DNA from: Oscillospiraceae bacterium
GTDB lineage: Bacteria > Bacillota > Clostridia > Oscillospirales > Oscillospiraceae
Assembly: GCA_902801295.1 (NCBI GenBank)
Contig: CADCHN010000033.1
Coordinates: 1 to 59,557, forward strand
Direction of reading: 5' to 3'
Length of the DNA: 59,557 nt
Position numbers and translations under genes: made by a program. Below are positions 15,477 through 24,413 of this stretch, in pieces (position 1 is the first letter of the stretch; each line of letters starts with the position of its first letter). A model generated the notes under the pieces. It was not told where the DNA came from, did no database searches, and saw nothing but the letters and a program-made list of their open reading frames with translations.

Positions 15477-15938
15477 TCATTCGAGATTTTTCAAGCCCTC
15501 ATAAAGGTCGTTGAACGATTTGCCCTTGGCGCAGCGGCCGTAGGAAAATTCTCTGTTTTCCCCAAATTCCAGTAAAAAGCACTTGGCAAGCTCTTCGACG
15601 GTTTGTTCCAACGCCGAGAAAAACTGCTGATAGGCAAAATTGCTTGCCGCCGAGCCTTCTTCCAAGCAGTTCGAAATGAGCGACTCAGTCACCTGATCCA
15701 GCGGATACATTTTAATATGCATCAGCTCATGGACGATCACTTCTTCAAGATTTTCCTGCGTCGGATTCTCAGCATTCAGAAGAAGGATCGCCTTCCGGTC
15801 GTCGCAGTCGATTTTGAAATCCCCCGTTTTCGGCCAGGCAGGATCTTCAACGAATTCCAGCCGAACATCCCACGCGGGCGTGATCCGCAGTTTTTGAATA
15901 TATTTTTCAAATAACGCTGTGATTGCTGATTGATCCAT
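15477..15938 (-). CDS. Putative HExxH metalloprotease-like protein
   Basis: This 153-residue soluble protein has VIVHELMHIKM around residues 68-77 (H70, E71, H74), a typical zinc-protease core. The acidic stretch NCLEEGSAASNF further on could supply a third ligand. It resembles small SprT-like or ImmA/IrrE-like proteins but I cannot assign a family. There is no signal peptide. The ATG at 15938 has AGGAG at the right distance; a GTG two codons earlier is possible. It stands alone, convergent with the ribosomal operon. Confidence 0.6.
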   Translation of the reverse strand: MDQSAITALFEKYIQKLRITPAWDVRLEFVEDPAWPKTGDFKIDCDDRKAILLLNAENPTQENLEEVIVHELMHIKMYPLDQVTESLISNCLEEGSAASNFAYQQFFSALEQTVEELAKCFLLEFGENREFSYGRCAKGKSFNDLYEGLKNLE

Positions 15939-16000
15939 TTCCACTCCTCCGCTTTCCTGTGCTTGGATTCAGTCTACCACACCGCCCGCGTCCGCGCAAC

Positions 16001-16032
16001 AAAAACAGCCCCGGGATTGCTCCCGGGGCTGT
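16001..16032 (-). terminator. Terminator of the PFOR gene
   Basis: AGCCCCGGGA pairs with TCCCGGGGCT. On the minus strand it is followed by GTTTTTG. It lies 24 bases past the stop codon. Confidence 0.88.
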
Positions 16033-16055
16033 CTGCATTGTTTGGTTTTGCCGAA

Positions 16056-19000
16056 TTATTCGTACAGGGCCTTGAGCTTCATCAGATGCTCGTAGCGAGC
16101 CTTGGCATTGTCCTCGTTGGCCTTGAACAGGCGCTCGGCACGCTCGGGGAACTCGCGGGTCAGGCGGCTGTAACGGGCCTCGTTCATCAGGAACTCCTGG
16201 TAGCCGCCGGCCGGCTCCTTGCTGTCAAGAGCAAAGGGCTTCTCGGCGTCGGGGTTGAAGCGGAAGAGGTTCCAGTAACCGCACTTGACGGCCTTGTCCA
16301 TTTCCTTCTGGCAGTTCTCCATGCCGCCCTTGATGCTGTGCATCTCGCAGGGGGCGTAGGCGATGATGAGGGACGGGCCCTTGTGAGCCTCGGCCTCGGC
16401 AATGGCCTTCAGGGTCTGGACCTTGTTGGCGCCCATGGCGATCTGGGCCACGTACACGTAGCCGTAGGTCATGGCCATCTCGGCAAGGCTCTTGCTCTTG
16501 AGCTCCTTACCGGCAGAGGCGAACTGCGCCACCTGGCCGATGTTGGAGGCCTTGGAGGCCTGGCCGCCGGTGTTGGAGTACACCTCGGTGTTGAACACGA
16601 AGATGTTGACGTCTTCGCCGGAGGCGAGCACATGGTCAACGCCGCCGTAGCCGATATCGAAGGCCCAGCCGTCGCCGCCGAAGATCCACATGGACTTCTT
16701 GTTCAGGTAATCCTTCTGGGCGAGGATCTCGCGGGCCAGCTTGCAGGCGTCGCAGTCGCAGCCGTCGGTCACGCCCTCTTCCAGCGCCTTGACCAGCGCC
16801 TTGGCAGGCTCCTGGTTGGTGTTGCCGTCGGCATAGGTCTCGAGCCACTTGGCAGCGGCGTCCTTGATGTCCTTATCGCACCACTCGATGGCGACGAGCG
16901 CCTCGACCTTGGCCTTCAGATCGTCGCGGATCTTCTTCTGGCCGAGGTACATGCCGAGGCCGTGCTCGGCGTTGTCTTCAAAGAGGGAGTTGGCCCAGGC
17001 GGGACCCTTGCCTTCCTTGTTGACGGTGTAGGGAGAAGTGGCAGCCGGGCCGCCCCAGATGGAGGAGCAGCCGGTGGCGTTGGAGATGAGCATATGGTCG
17101 CCGAAGAGCTGGGTGACGAGGCGGGCATAGCTGGTCTCGGCGCAGCCGGCGCAGGAGCCGGAGAACTCGAGGTAGGGCTGAGCGAACTGGCTGAACTTCA
17201 CGTTGTCGGCCACGAACATCTCGGGCTTGGCGGAAACCTTCTCGACCATGTAGTCGAAGACTTCCTGCTCGGCGATCTGGCTCTCCATCGGAACCATCTC
17301 AATCGCGTGGACGGCGCACTGGCTGATGCAGACGCCGCAGCCCATGCAGTCGAGCGGGGAGACGGCCATGGCGAACTTGTACTCGCCCTTGCCCTTGCCG
17401 ACCTTGATGTCGGCCATCTTGGTCTGCGCGGGAGCCGCGGCGGCCTCTTCGGCGCTCAGCGCGAAGGGACGGATGGTGGCGTGCGGGCAGACGAATGCGC
17501 ACTGGTTGCACTGGACGCACTTCTCGGCGTCCCACTTGGGAACGGAGACGGCGATGCCGCGCTTCTCGTAGGCGGCGGCGCCGAGCTCGAAGGTACCATC
17601 GGCGTGATCGACGAAGGCGGAAACAGGCAGGCTGTCGCCGTCCATCTTGTCGACGGGATCGAGGATGGAGCTGACCATCTTGACGGTCTTCTCGCGGCCG
17701 TGCTTCTGCTCGGCTTCCTTGTGGTCAACAGCGTCAGCCCAGGAGGCGGGCACTTCGACCTTCTCGAAGGCGGTGGCGCCGGCGTCGATGGCGGCATAGT
17801 TCATGTCGACCACGTCCTGGCCCTTCTTCAGGTAGGAGTGCAGGGCGGCGTCCTTCATGTACTGGATGGCTTCAGCCGCGGGCAGAACCTTCGCCAGGGC
17901 GAAGAAGGCGGACTGGAGGATGGTGTTGGTGCGCTTGCCCATACCGATCTTCTTGGCCAGGTCGATGGCGTTGATCATGTAGAGCTGGATGTTGTTGTTG
18001 GCGATGTAGCGCTTGGAGGCGGCATCGAGGTGATGCTCGAGCTCCTCAAAGCTCCACTGGCAGTTGATCAGGAACACGCCGCCGGGCTTGACGTCGCGGA
18101 CGATGGGGAAGCCCTTGGTGATGTAGCTGGGCACGTGGCAGGCGACGAAGTCGGCCTTGTTGATGTAGTACGGGCTCTTGATCGGGTTGTCGCCGAAGCG
18201 CAGGTGGCTGATGGTCACGCCGCCGGTCTTCTTGGAGTCGTACTGGAAGTAGGCCTGGACGTACTTGTCGGTGTGGTCGCCGATGATCTTGATGGAGTTC
18301 TTGTTCGCGCCGACGGTGCCGTCGCCGCCCAGACCCCAGAACTTGCACTCGATGGTGCCGGCAGCCGCGGTGGCAGGAGCGGCGACTTCCTCGAGGGAGA
18401 GGTTGGTGACATCGTCGACGATGCCGATGGTGAACTGACGCTTCGGCTCAGCCTTCTTCAGCTCGTTGTACACGGCGAAGACGGAGGCGGGAGGCGTGTC
18501 CTTGGAACCGAGGCCGTAGCGGCCGCCGATCACGTCGATGCCGGTGCGGCCGGTGTTGGCCAGCGCGGTGACAACGTCGAGGTAGAGAGGCTCGCCCTGG
18601 GCGCCGGGCTCCTTGGTGCGGTCGAGCACGGCCAGCTTCTTGCAGGTGGCAGGGATGGCCGCGACCAGCTTCTCGGGGCAGAACGGACGGTACAGACGGA
18701 CCTTCACAAGGCCGACCTTCTCGCCCTGGGCGTTCAGGTAGTCGATGACTTCCTCTGCAACGTCGCAGATGGAGCCCATGGCCACGATGACGCGGTCGGC
18801 GTCGGGAGCGCCGTAGTAGTTGAAGAGCTGGTAATCGGTGCCGAGCTTGGCATTGATCTTGCCCATGTACTCCTCAACGACCGCGGGAACGGCCTCGTAG
18901 TACTTGTTGGAGGCCTCACGGTTCTGGAAGAAGATGTCGCCGTTCTCGTGAGAGCCGCGCATCACGGGGTGCTCGGAGTTGAGCGCGCGGGCGCGGAAGG

Positions 19001-19604
19001 CGTTGACGGCGTCCATGTCGACCATGTCCTTCAGGTCGTCATAGTCCCAGACTTCGATCTTCTGCAGCTCGTGAGAGGTGCGGAAGCCGTCAAAGAAGTT
19101 CAGGAAGGGAACGCGGCTCTTGATGGCGGCCAGATGGGCCACGGGAGCCAGGTCCATGACTTCCTGCACGTTGGTTTCACACAGCATCGCAAAACCGGTC
19201 TGGCGGCAGGCCATGACGTCGCTGTGGTCGCCGAAGATGTTCAGGGTGTGGCTGGCGAGGGTACGGGCGGACACGTGGAACACGCCGGGCAGCAGCTCGC
19301 CTGCGATCTTGTACATGTTGGGGATCATCAGCAGCAGGCCCTGGGAGGCGGTGTAGGTGGTGGTCAGAGCGCCCGCGTTGAGGGAGCCGTGAACGGCGCC
19401 GGCCGCGCCGGACTCAGCCTGCATCTCCTGCACCTTGACCGTGGAACCGAAGATGTTCTTGCGGCCCTGGGCGGCCCACTGATCGACGTAGTCGGCCATG
19501 GGGCTGGACGGGGTGATGGGGTAGATGGCTGCGACTTCAGTAAACGCGTAGGATACATGGGCGGCGGCGTTGTTGCCGTCCATGGTCTTGAAGTGTCTCT
19601 TCAT
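16056..19604 (-). CDS. nifJ: Pyruvate:ferredoxin (flavodoxin) oxidoreductase
   Basis: This 1182-residue one-chain PFOR turns pyruvate and CoA into acetyl-CoA and CO2 and reduces ferredoxin, a central step of anaerobic fermentation. The N-terminal pyrimidine-binding domain has AFTEVAAIYPITPSSPM; the gamma domain holds FWGLGGDGTVGANKNSIKII. Two 4Fe-4S motifs follow: CVQCNQCAFVCP and CMGCGVCISQC. The TPP domain has SGACAGCAETSYARL wording (GSCAGCAETSYARLV), GDGWAFDIGYGGVDHV and NTEVYSNTGGQ, plus the C-terminal Cys cluster residues. The ATG at 19604 has GGAG upstream. The gene is monocistronic, between its own promoter and terminator. Confidence 0.96.
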   Translation of the reverse strand: MKRHFKTMDGNNAAAHVSYAFTEVAAIYPITPSSPMADYVDQWAAQGRKNIFGSTVKVQEMQAESGAAGAVHGSLNAGALTTTYTASQGLLLMIPNMYKIAGELLPGVFHVSARTLASHTLNIFGDHSDVMACRQTGFAMLCETNVQEVMDLAPVAHLAAIKSRVPFLNFFDGFRTSHELQKIEVWDYDDLKDMVDMDAVNAFRARALNSEHPVMRGSHENGDIFFQNREASNKYYEAVPAVVEEYMGKINAKLGTDYQLFNYYGAPDADRVIVAMGSICDVAEEVIDYLNAQGEKVGLVKVRLYRPFCPEKLVAAIPATCKKLAVLDRTKEPGAQGEPLYLDVVTALANTGRTGIDVIGGRYGLGSKDTPPASVFAVYNELKKAEPKRQFTIGIVDDVTNLSLEEVAAPATAAAGTIECKFWGLGGDGTVGANKNSIKIIGDHTDKYVQAYFQYDSKKTGGVTISHLRFGDNPIKSPYYINKADFVACHVPSYITKGFPIVRDVKPGGVFLINCQWSFEELEHHLDAASKRYIANNNIQLYMINAIDLAKKIGMGKRTNTILQSAFFALAKVLPAAEAIQYMKDAALHSYLKKGQDVVDMNYAAIDAGATAFEKVEVPASWADAVDHKEAEQKHGREKTVKMVSSILDPVDKMDGDSLPVSAFVDHADGTFELGAAAYEKRGIAVSVPKWDAEKCVQCNQCAFVCPHATIRPFALSAEEAAAAPAQTKMADIKVGKGKGEYKFAMAVSPLDCMGCGVCISQCAVHAIEMVPMESQIAEQEVFDYMVEKVSAKPEMFVADNVKFSQFAQPYLEFSGSCAGCAETSYARLVTQLFGDHMLISNATGCSSIWGGPAATSPYTVNKEGKGPAWANSLFEDNAEHGLGMYLGQKKIRDDLKAKVEALVAIEWCDKDIKDAAAKWLETYADGNTNQEPAKALVKALEEGVTDGCDCDACKLAREILAQKDYLNKKSMWIFGGDGWAFDIGYGGVDHVLASGEDVNIFVFNTEVYSNTGGQASKASNIGQVAQFASAGKELKSKSLAEMAMTYGYVYVAQIAMGANKVQTLKAIAEAEAHKGPSLIIAYAPCEMHSIKGGMENCQKEMDKAVKCGYWNLFRFNPDAEKPFALDSKEPAGGYQEFLMNEARYSRLTREFPERAERLFKANEDNAKARYEHLMKLKALYE

Positions 19605-19671
19605 ACATTCATCTCCATGCAATTTTTTCTCAAAAGATGGGTTGATGGAAACCCCCTTTTTTGCAGTTTCC

Positions 19672-19700
19672 AGTTTAGCATTTTTTCTTTCGCTTGTAAA
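19672..19700 (-). promoter_or_regulatory. Probable PFOR promoter
   Basis: On the minus strand TTTACA and TAAACT are 17 bases apart, about 70 bases before the ATG. The rest of the roughly 300-base divergent gap holds the asp23 promoter and no gene. Confidence 0.6.
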
Positions 19701-19807
19701 CAGGCAAGGCAAACAAAAAAACGGTAAATTCGTGTTGTTTTTCCATCCGTCCGGCGGAAGAAAGCCGCGCTGCGGCCTTTCTTTCCCGGAAAAGCAATAA
19801 ATTGTGC

Positions 19808-19836
19808 TTGTGCTTTTGCTTCAGATAGTATATAAT
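19808..19836 (+). promoter_or_regulatory. Promoter of asp23 and the DAK2 gene
   Basis: TTGTGC and TATAAT are separated by exactly 17 bases, about 68 bases before the ATG at 19904. Confidence 0.75.
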
Positions 19837-19903
19837 TGTACAGTCCGTCATAGCGGCCTCCGGCCGCCGGACGAACCATCACCGTGAAAGGAGATCCTGG
19901 GTT

Positions 19904-20251
19904 ATGGTGAACATCAAAAACGACAACGGACAGATCAGCATCACCAGCGAGGTCTTCACCTATCTGGCCGGCGACGCCGCCACCAGCTGCTTCGGCGTCA
20001 AGGGAATGGCCGGCCGCAGCGAAAAGGGCGGCCTGCAGCTGCTGCGCCGCGTGGATATGTCCAAGGGCGTCGTCGTGAACTTCAACGACGACGGCAGCCT
20101 CTCCCTGGAGCTGCACATCGGCGTGGACCACGGGGTCAATATGGCCGCCGTCTCCCGCAGCATCATCAAGGAAGTCAGCTACAAGCTGCAGCGTTCCACC
20201 GGCGTTCCGGTGAAGAACGTGGACGTTTATATAGACACAATTATCGGATGA
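19904..20251 (+). CDS. Asp23/Gls24-family protein
   Basis: This 115-residue protein starts VNIKNDNGQISITSEVFTYLAGDAATSCFGVKGMAG and ends QRSTGVPVKNVDVYIDTI, the Asp23/Gls24 pattern. These small proteins are linked to envelope stress and often sit just upstream of the DAK2-domain gene, as here (28-base gap). AAAGGAG precedes the ATG. The exact role of this group (YloU type) is not settled. Confidence 0.9.
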   Translation: MVNIKNDNGQISITSEVFTYLAGDAATSCFGVKGMAGRSEKGGLQLLRRVDMSKGVVVNFNDDGSLSLELHIGVDHGVNMAAVSRSIIKEVSYKLQRSTGVPVKNVDVYIDTIIG

Positions 20252-20279
20252 GCCTGCCTCATCTCGGAGGTGCAAGAAC

Positions 20280-21974
20280 TTGAGAGATTATATCGATGCC
20301 GCCGCCTTCAAGGAAATGATCCTGTGTGCCAACGCGGCGCTTCATCGCAATATTCAGTCGATCAACGAGCTGAACGTATTTCCCGTGCCGGACGGCGACA
20401 CCGGCACCAATATGGGCCTGACTCTCGGCAACGCCGCCGACGAGCTGAAAAAGCGGGATTTTGACACCGTTGCCGAGGCTTCCGCCTGCGTGTCCTCCGC
20501 GCTGCTGCGCGGCGCGCGCGGCAACTCCGGCGTCATCCTCAGCCTGCTGTTTCGCGGCATCGCCCGGCGGCTGAAGGACCTGGACACCGCCGGCTCCTAT
20601 GAGTTCTCCGCCGCCATGGTCGACGGCGTGGAGGCCGCCTACAAGGCCGTCATGAAGCCCGCCGAGGGCACCATCCTCACCGTGTCCCGCCTGGCCTCCG
20701 CCGCTGCGAAGGACGCCGCCAAGGCAGACAAGAACCTCGAAGAGGCGCTGGCAAGCGCCATTAAGGCCGGCGAGGAGGCGCTGGAGAACACCGTCAACCA
20801 GAACCCCGTGCTGAAAAAGGCCGGCGTCATCGACGCGGGCGGCAAGGGCTACATGGTCATCCTCAGCGCGATGCTCGCCTCCCTGCGCGGGGAGATCAGC
20901 TCCGCCGACGACGAGGGCGCGGCCGCCGCGGTCGAGGACGAGGGCGTTTTCGAGGCGGACAAGGTGGACGTGCCCGAGGTCAACGTCTTTGACACCGTGT
21001 ACATCGTCCGCAAGGACAGCCCCGACGTGGATCTGATGCCCCTGCGGCTCTATCTCGACAGCATCGGCGATTCGCTGGTCATCAGCGACGACGACGAGAT
21101 CTTCAAGGTGCACGTGCACACCGACATCCCCGGCCAGGCGCTGACCGAGAGCCAGAAATACGGCACGCTGGAGCTTGCGAAGATCGAGAACATGCGCACG
21201 CAGGCGCTGGATATGCTCGCCGGCCGCAAGGCCCAGAGCACCGACGACCTTGAGCAGGTCGAGCAGGAGCTGGAGCAGATGGACGGCACCGCCGAGCCGG
21301 AGATCGCCGAGCCCGAGAAGCAGTACGGCGTCGTCACCGTGTGCGCCGGCAAGGGCATGGAGGATCTGTTCCGCGATCTCGGCGCCGACGGCATCGTCAC
21401 CGGCGGCCAGACCATGAATCCCTCCACCGACGATATTCTCCGCCAGATCAACCGCACCCCTGCCTCCACCGTCTTCGTCTTCCCCAACAACAAAAACATC
21501 ACGATGGCCGCCCAGCAGTGCATCCCGCTGACCGACAAGAAGGTCATCGTCATGCCCACCAAAACGGTGCCGCAGGGCGTGGCCGCGCTGCTGAACCTGA
21601 ACATCGACGAGCCCGAGACGCAGATCGTCTCCGACATGAACGAGGCCATCAGCCGCGTGCACACCGCGATGATCACCTACGCCGCCCGCGACAGCGAGTT
21701 CGACGGCCACAGCATCCACGCCGGAGAGTACCTCGCGCTGCTCGACGGCGCGCTGATCGAAAACTGCGCCGAGACCGAGGAGCTCTTCGCCTCGCTCAGC
21801 CGCGCCGTGCAGCCGATGAACCCCGAGTTTATCACCGTCTACTACGGCGCAGACGTCAGCGCCGAGGAGGCCGAAGAGGCCGGCGCCGTCTTTGCCGAGC
21901 GCTTCCCCGACGCGGAAATCAGCGTCGTCAGCGGCGGCCAACCGGTCTATTACTACATGATCGCCGTTGAATAA
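20280..21974 (+). CDS. DAK2/DegV-domain protein (FakA/YloV type)
   Basis: This 564-residue protein has an N-terminal DAK2 kinase domain (NVFPVPDGDTGTNMGLTL with the metal-binding aspartates; RGARGNSGVILSLLFRG) and, after a linker near 325-340, a C-terminal DegV-like part (VTGGQTMNPSTDDILRQIN, FPNNKNITMAAQQ, ISVVSGGQPVYYYMIAVE). FakA phosphorylates fatty acids presented by FakB (DegV) proteins; the fused C-terminal part is normal in YloV. The start is TTG, with CGGAGGTG well placed. It is probably co-transcribed with asp23. Confidence 0.88.
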   Translation: MRDYIDAAAFKEMILCANAALHRNIQSINELNVFPVPDGDTGTNMGLTLGNAADELKKRDFDTVAEASACVSSALLRGARGNSGVILSLLFRGIARRLKDLDTAGSYEFSAAMVDGVEAAYKAVMKPAEGTILTVSRLASAAAKDAAKADKNLEEALASAIKAGEEALENTVNQNPVLKKAGVIDAGGKGYMVILSAMLASLRGEISSADDEGAAAAVEDEGVFEADKVDVPEVNVFDTVYIVRKDSPDVDLMPLRLYLDSIGDSLVISDDDEIFKVHVHTDIPGQALTESQKYGTLELAKIENMRTQALDMLAGRKAQSTDDLEQVEQELEQMDGTAEPEIAEPEKQYGVVTVCAGKGMEDLFRDLGADGIVTGGQTMNPSTDDILRQINRTPASTVFVFPNNKNITMAAQQCIPLTDKKVIVMPTKTVPQGVAALLNLNIDEPETQIVSDMNEAISRVHTAMITYAARDSEFDGHSIHAGEYLALLDGALIENCAETEELFASLSRAVQPMNPEFITVYYGADVSAEEAEEAGAVFAERFPDAEISVVSGGQPVYYYMIAVE

Positions 21975-21989
21975 TTTCAATTTAATATA

Positions 21990-22020
21990 AAAAAACCACC
22001 GGCCTGTGCCGGTGGTTTTT
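21990..22020 (+). terminator. Terminator of the asp23-fakA-like operon
   Basis: AAAACCACCGGC pairs with GCCGGTGGTTTT around CTGT and is followed by more T. It starts 16 bases past the stop codon. Confidence 0.9.
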
Positions 22021-22046
22021 CAGCTTGTCAAATAAGCCTCGCAGAG

Positions 22047-22112
22047 TTTTTTCGCCGCTGCGAAAAAAGAAATCGGATCGTGTTTTCCGGGGGCGTGTAC
22101 CTCGGAAAACAC
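22047..22112. repeat. Two extra hairpins between convergent genes
   Basis: TTTTTTCGC/GCGAAAAAA (22047-22068) and GTGTTTTCC/GGAAAACAC (22080-22112) are perfect inverted repeats. They lie between two near-identical terminators (21990-22020 and 22160-22190). Nothing else is visible in this gap. Confidence 0.65.
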
Positions 22113-22159
22113 ACCTTGCGCCCTGCAAGTGTGAAGCGGGTCTCCGTTGAAGCTTGCTC

Positions 22160-22190
22160 AAAAACCACCGGCCACGCCGGTGGTTTTTTG
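22160..22190 (-). terminator. Terminator of the two-component operon
   Basis: AAAAACCACCGGC pairs with GCCGGTGGTTTTT around a short loop, and is followed by T on the minus strand as well. It is nearly the same hairpin as 21990-22020 and lies 13 bases past the histidine kinase stop. Confidence 0.85.
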
Positions 22191-22202
22191 TCTTGTATGG
22201 AA

Positions 22203-23588
22203 TTAAATGCCCGTCTCCTCCTCATCGGGGCGCGGGAAGGTGACGACGAACACCGAGCCCTGGGGCTTGTTGGCGCCGACGGCGATGCTGCCTCCGTGAG
22301 CCAGCACCGCGTCGTGCACGATGCTCAGGCCGAGGCCGGTGCCGCCGGAGGCGCGGGAGCGCGCCTTGTCCACGCGGTAGAAGCGGGAAAACACGTTCAG
22401 CCGGTCCTCCTCCGGGATGCCGATGCCGCTGTCCTCCACTGTAAAGGTCACGGTTTTTTCGTCCTCGTGCAGATGCAGCCAGACGCTGCCCTCCGGGACG
22501 TTGTATTTGATGGCGTTTTCCGTCAGGTTGAAGATCACGTGGAACATGTCGTCGGTATTGGCCATGATGACGCAGCCCTCGCTGAGGTCGAGGTGCAGGC
22601 GAACGCTGCGCTCGCTGGCCAGCGGCCGCAGCAGCACCAGCGCGTCCAGGGTCACCTGCTTGAGATCCACGGGCTCGGGCAGCCGCTGCACGCCGTCGTC
22701 CAGACGGCTCAGGTCGAGCAGCTCCTCCGTCGTGCGCTGCAGGCGCTTGGCCTCATTGCTGATGTCGGCGGCAAATTCGCGCACCGTACCCATATCCACG
22801 TTTTCATTCTGCACCACGCTGTCGGCCAGCAGACGGATCGAGGCCAGCGGGGTCTTCAGCTCGTGCGAGGCGTCCGACACAAAGCGGCGGCGCTGCTTTT
22901 CGGTCTCGTCCAGGCGCTCGGTCAGGAGGTTGAATTCCTCGCCGAGCTCCGCGATCTCGTCTTTTCCGCGCACGCTCAGGCGGTGATCGTAGTCGCCGCC
23001 GGCCACAATACGCATGGATTTGACAAGCTCCCGGACGCGGCTGAGCAGAAGCTCCGAAAAGCCCAGCACCAGCACAATGGCAAGTCCCGCGATCGCAAGC
23101 GAGGCCACCCGGATGCGGCCCTGCACCGTCATGATCAGCGCGGCGCGCTCGGCGTCCCGCTCGAAGAGATACACTGCGCCGCGGCCGCCGTTTTGCGCGA
23201 CAAAAGGCACGGCGCAGGCGCTGGAAAAGGCGATCTCGTCAAACGCCGAGCGAAACACGCTTTTGCCGTCCAGCGCGCGCTGCAGCTCCTCCGGCGCGAG
23301 GCCGCTGCCGCTGTCGTACATGAGCTGCCCCCTGTCGTCGGCCACGGCGATGCGGCCGTAGCCGCTGACGTCCATCAGGCGCAGCACCTCTTCGATCCCG
23401 GCGCGGCTGATGCTGTCGAGGCCCGAAAGCGAGGAGGCGATGACCGAGGCCTGGCTGAGCATGCCGCTCTCTTTCTCCTGGAACACCAGGTCGCGCGAGG
23501 AGATCAGCGGGTAGGTGTTGAGCAGCACCAGCAGGATCAGCAAAATCGCGAGGATGATGCTGAAAAACTGAAGGCGGATACTGCGCAT
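22203..23588 (-). CDS. Sensor histidine kinase (PhoR/ResE-like)
   Basis: This 461-residue membrane kinase has membrane helices at about 8-28 and 162-184 with an extracytoplasmic sensor between them. A HAMP domain follows (VKSMRIVAGGDYDHRLSV). The H-box is SDASHELKTPLASIR, and the ATPase has NLTENAIKYN (N box), VEDSGIGIPEEDRLNVFSRFYRVDKARS (G1/F) and GGTGLGLSIVHDAV (G2). It autophosphorylates and passes phosphate to the regulator encoded three bases upstream. The signal is unknown; the layout is that of phosphate or envelope sensors. Confidence 0.93.
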   Translation of the reverse strand: MRSIRLQFFSIILAILLILLVLLNTYPLISSRDLVFQEKESGMLSQASVIASSLSGLDSISRAGIEEVLRLMDVSGYGRIAVADDRGQLMYDSGSGLAPEELQRALDGKSVFRSAFDEIAFSSACAVPFVAQNGGRGAVYLFERDAERAALIMTVQGRIRVASLAIAGLAIVLVLGFSELLLSRVRELVKSMRIVAGGDYDHRLSVRGKDEIAELGEEFNLLTERLDETEKQRRRFVSDASHELKTPLASIRLLADSVVQNENVDMGTVREFAADISNEAKRLQRTTEELLDLSRLDDGVQRLPEPVDLKQVTLDALVLLRPLASERSVRLHLDLSEGCVIMANTDDMFHVIFNLTENAIKYNVPEGSVWLHLHEDEKTVTFTVEDSGIGIPEEDRLNVFSRFYRVDKARSRASGGTGLGLSIVHDAVLAHGGSIAVGANKPQGSVFVVTFPRPDEEETGI

Positions 23589-23591
23589 CGC

Positions 23592-24281
23592 TCAGCCCTC
23601 GTCCGCGAAGTAGTAGCCGACGCCCCACTTGGTGATGATATACGTGGGGTGGCCGGGGTCAAGCTCCAGCTTCTCGCGCAGGCGGCGGATATGCACGTCC
23701 ACGGTGCGGGTGTCGCCCTGATAGTCATAGCCCCAGACCAGATCCAGCAAACTTTCGCGGCTGTATACCCGGCCGGGATTGCGCATCAGGAACTCGATCA
23801 GGTCAAATTCTTTCATCGTCAGCTCCACGTTCTGCCCGTTTTTGCTGGCGCTGCGGCGCTCGGGGTCAATGCAGATGTGCCCGCGGCGGAGCACGGCGTT
23901 CGCCGGCTGCGGCGCGGCGGTCATGCTCGAGCGGCGCAGCAGCGCGCGGATGCGCGCCTTGAGCTCGAGGATATTGAAGGGCTTGGTCACATAGTCGTCC
24001 GCGCCGGACTCAAAGCCCATCAGCAGATCCGCGCCCTCGCTGCGGGCCGTGAGCATAATAATCGGCACCGTGGAAAAGCTGCGGATCTCCTGGCAGGCCT
24101 GCAGCCCGTCCTTCTTCGGCATCATCAGATCCAGCACGATCAGGTCATAGTCGCCCGTGCGGGCCAGCTCCACGGCCTCCTCGCCGTCGTAGCCGGCGTC
24201 CACGGTATATCCCTCGTTTTCCAGATTGAACTTGATTCCCTTGACGAGCAGCCGCTCGTCGTCAACCACCAGTATTTTCAT
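23592..24281 (-). CDS. OmpR/PhoB-family response regulator
   Basis: This 229-residue protein has a receiver domain (ILVVDDERLLVKGIKFNLENEGY, phospho-acceptor D51 in LIVLDLMMP, later TARSEGADLLMGFESGADDYVTKPF) and a C-terminal winged helix (LTMKEFDLIEFLMRNPGRVYSRESLLDLVWGYDYQGDTRTVDVHIRRLREKL). It is the partner of the kinase gene that follows. GGAGGAAAC precedes the ATG. Target genes are not evident. Confidence 0.95.
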   Translation of the reverse strand: MKILVVDDERLLVKGIKFNLENEGYTVDAGYDGEEAVELARTGDYDLIVLDLMMPKKDGLQACQEIRSFSTVPIIMLTARSEGADLLMGFESGADDYVTKPFNILELKARIRALLRRSSMTAAPQPANAVLRRGHICIDPERRSASKNGQNVELTMKEFDLIEFLMRNPGRVYSRESLLDLVWGYDYQGDTRTVDVHIRRLREKLELDPGHPTYIITKWGVGYYFADEG

Positions 24282-24333
24282 GTGTTTCCTCCGGCCGTCC
24301 GGCCCGTCCGCGAAGCGTGTCGGCGAAATTAAG

Positions 24334-24362
24334 TTGCTTTTTTCGCTTCCTGATTATATAAT
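24334..24362 (+). promoter_or_regulatory. Promoter of the D,D-carboxypeptidase gene
   Basis: TTGCTT and TATAAT are 17 bases apart, about 52 bases before the ATG at 24414. Confidence 0.75.
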
Positions 24363-24413
24363 AGCATTCATGCTTTTACTATACCATGATTCCTGGCAAA
24401 TCGGGAGAGAAAA

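Noticed and set aside
15930..19727. Very long plus-strand open frame opposite the PFOR gene
   Set aside because: It is a by-product of GC-rich codon use; the minus strand encodes an unmistakable PFOR with promoter and terminator.
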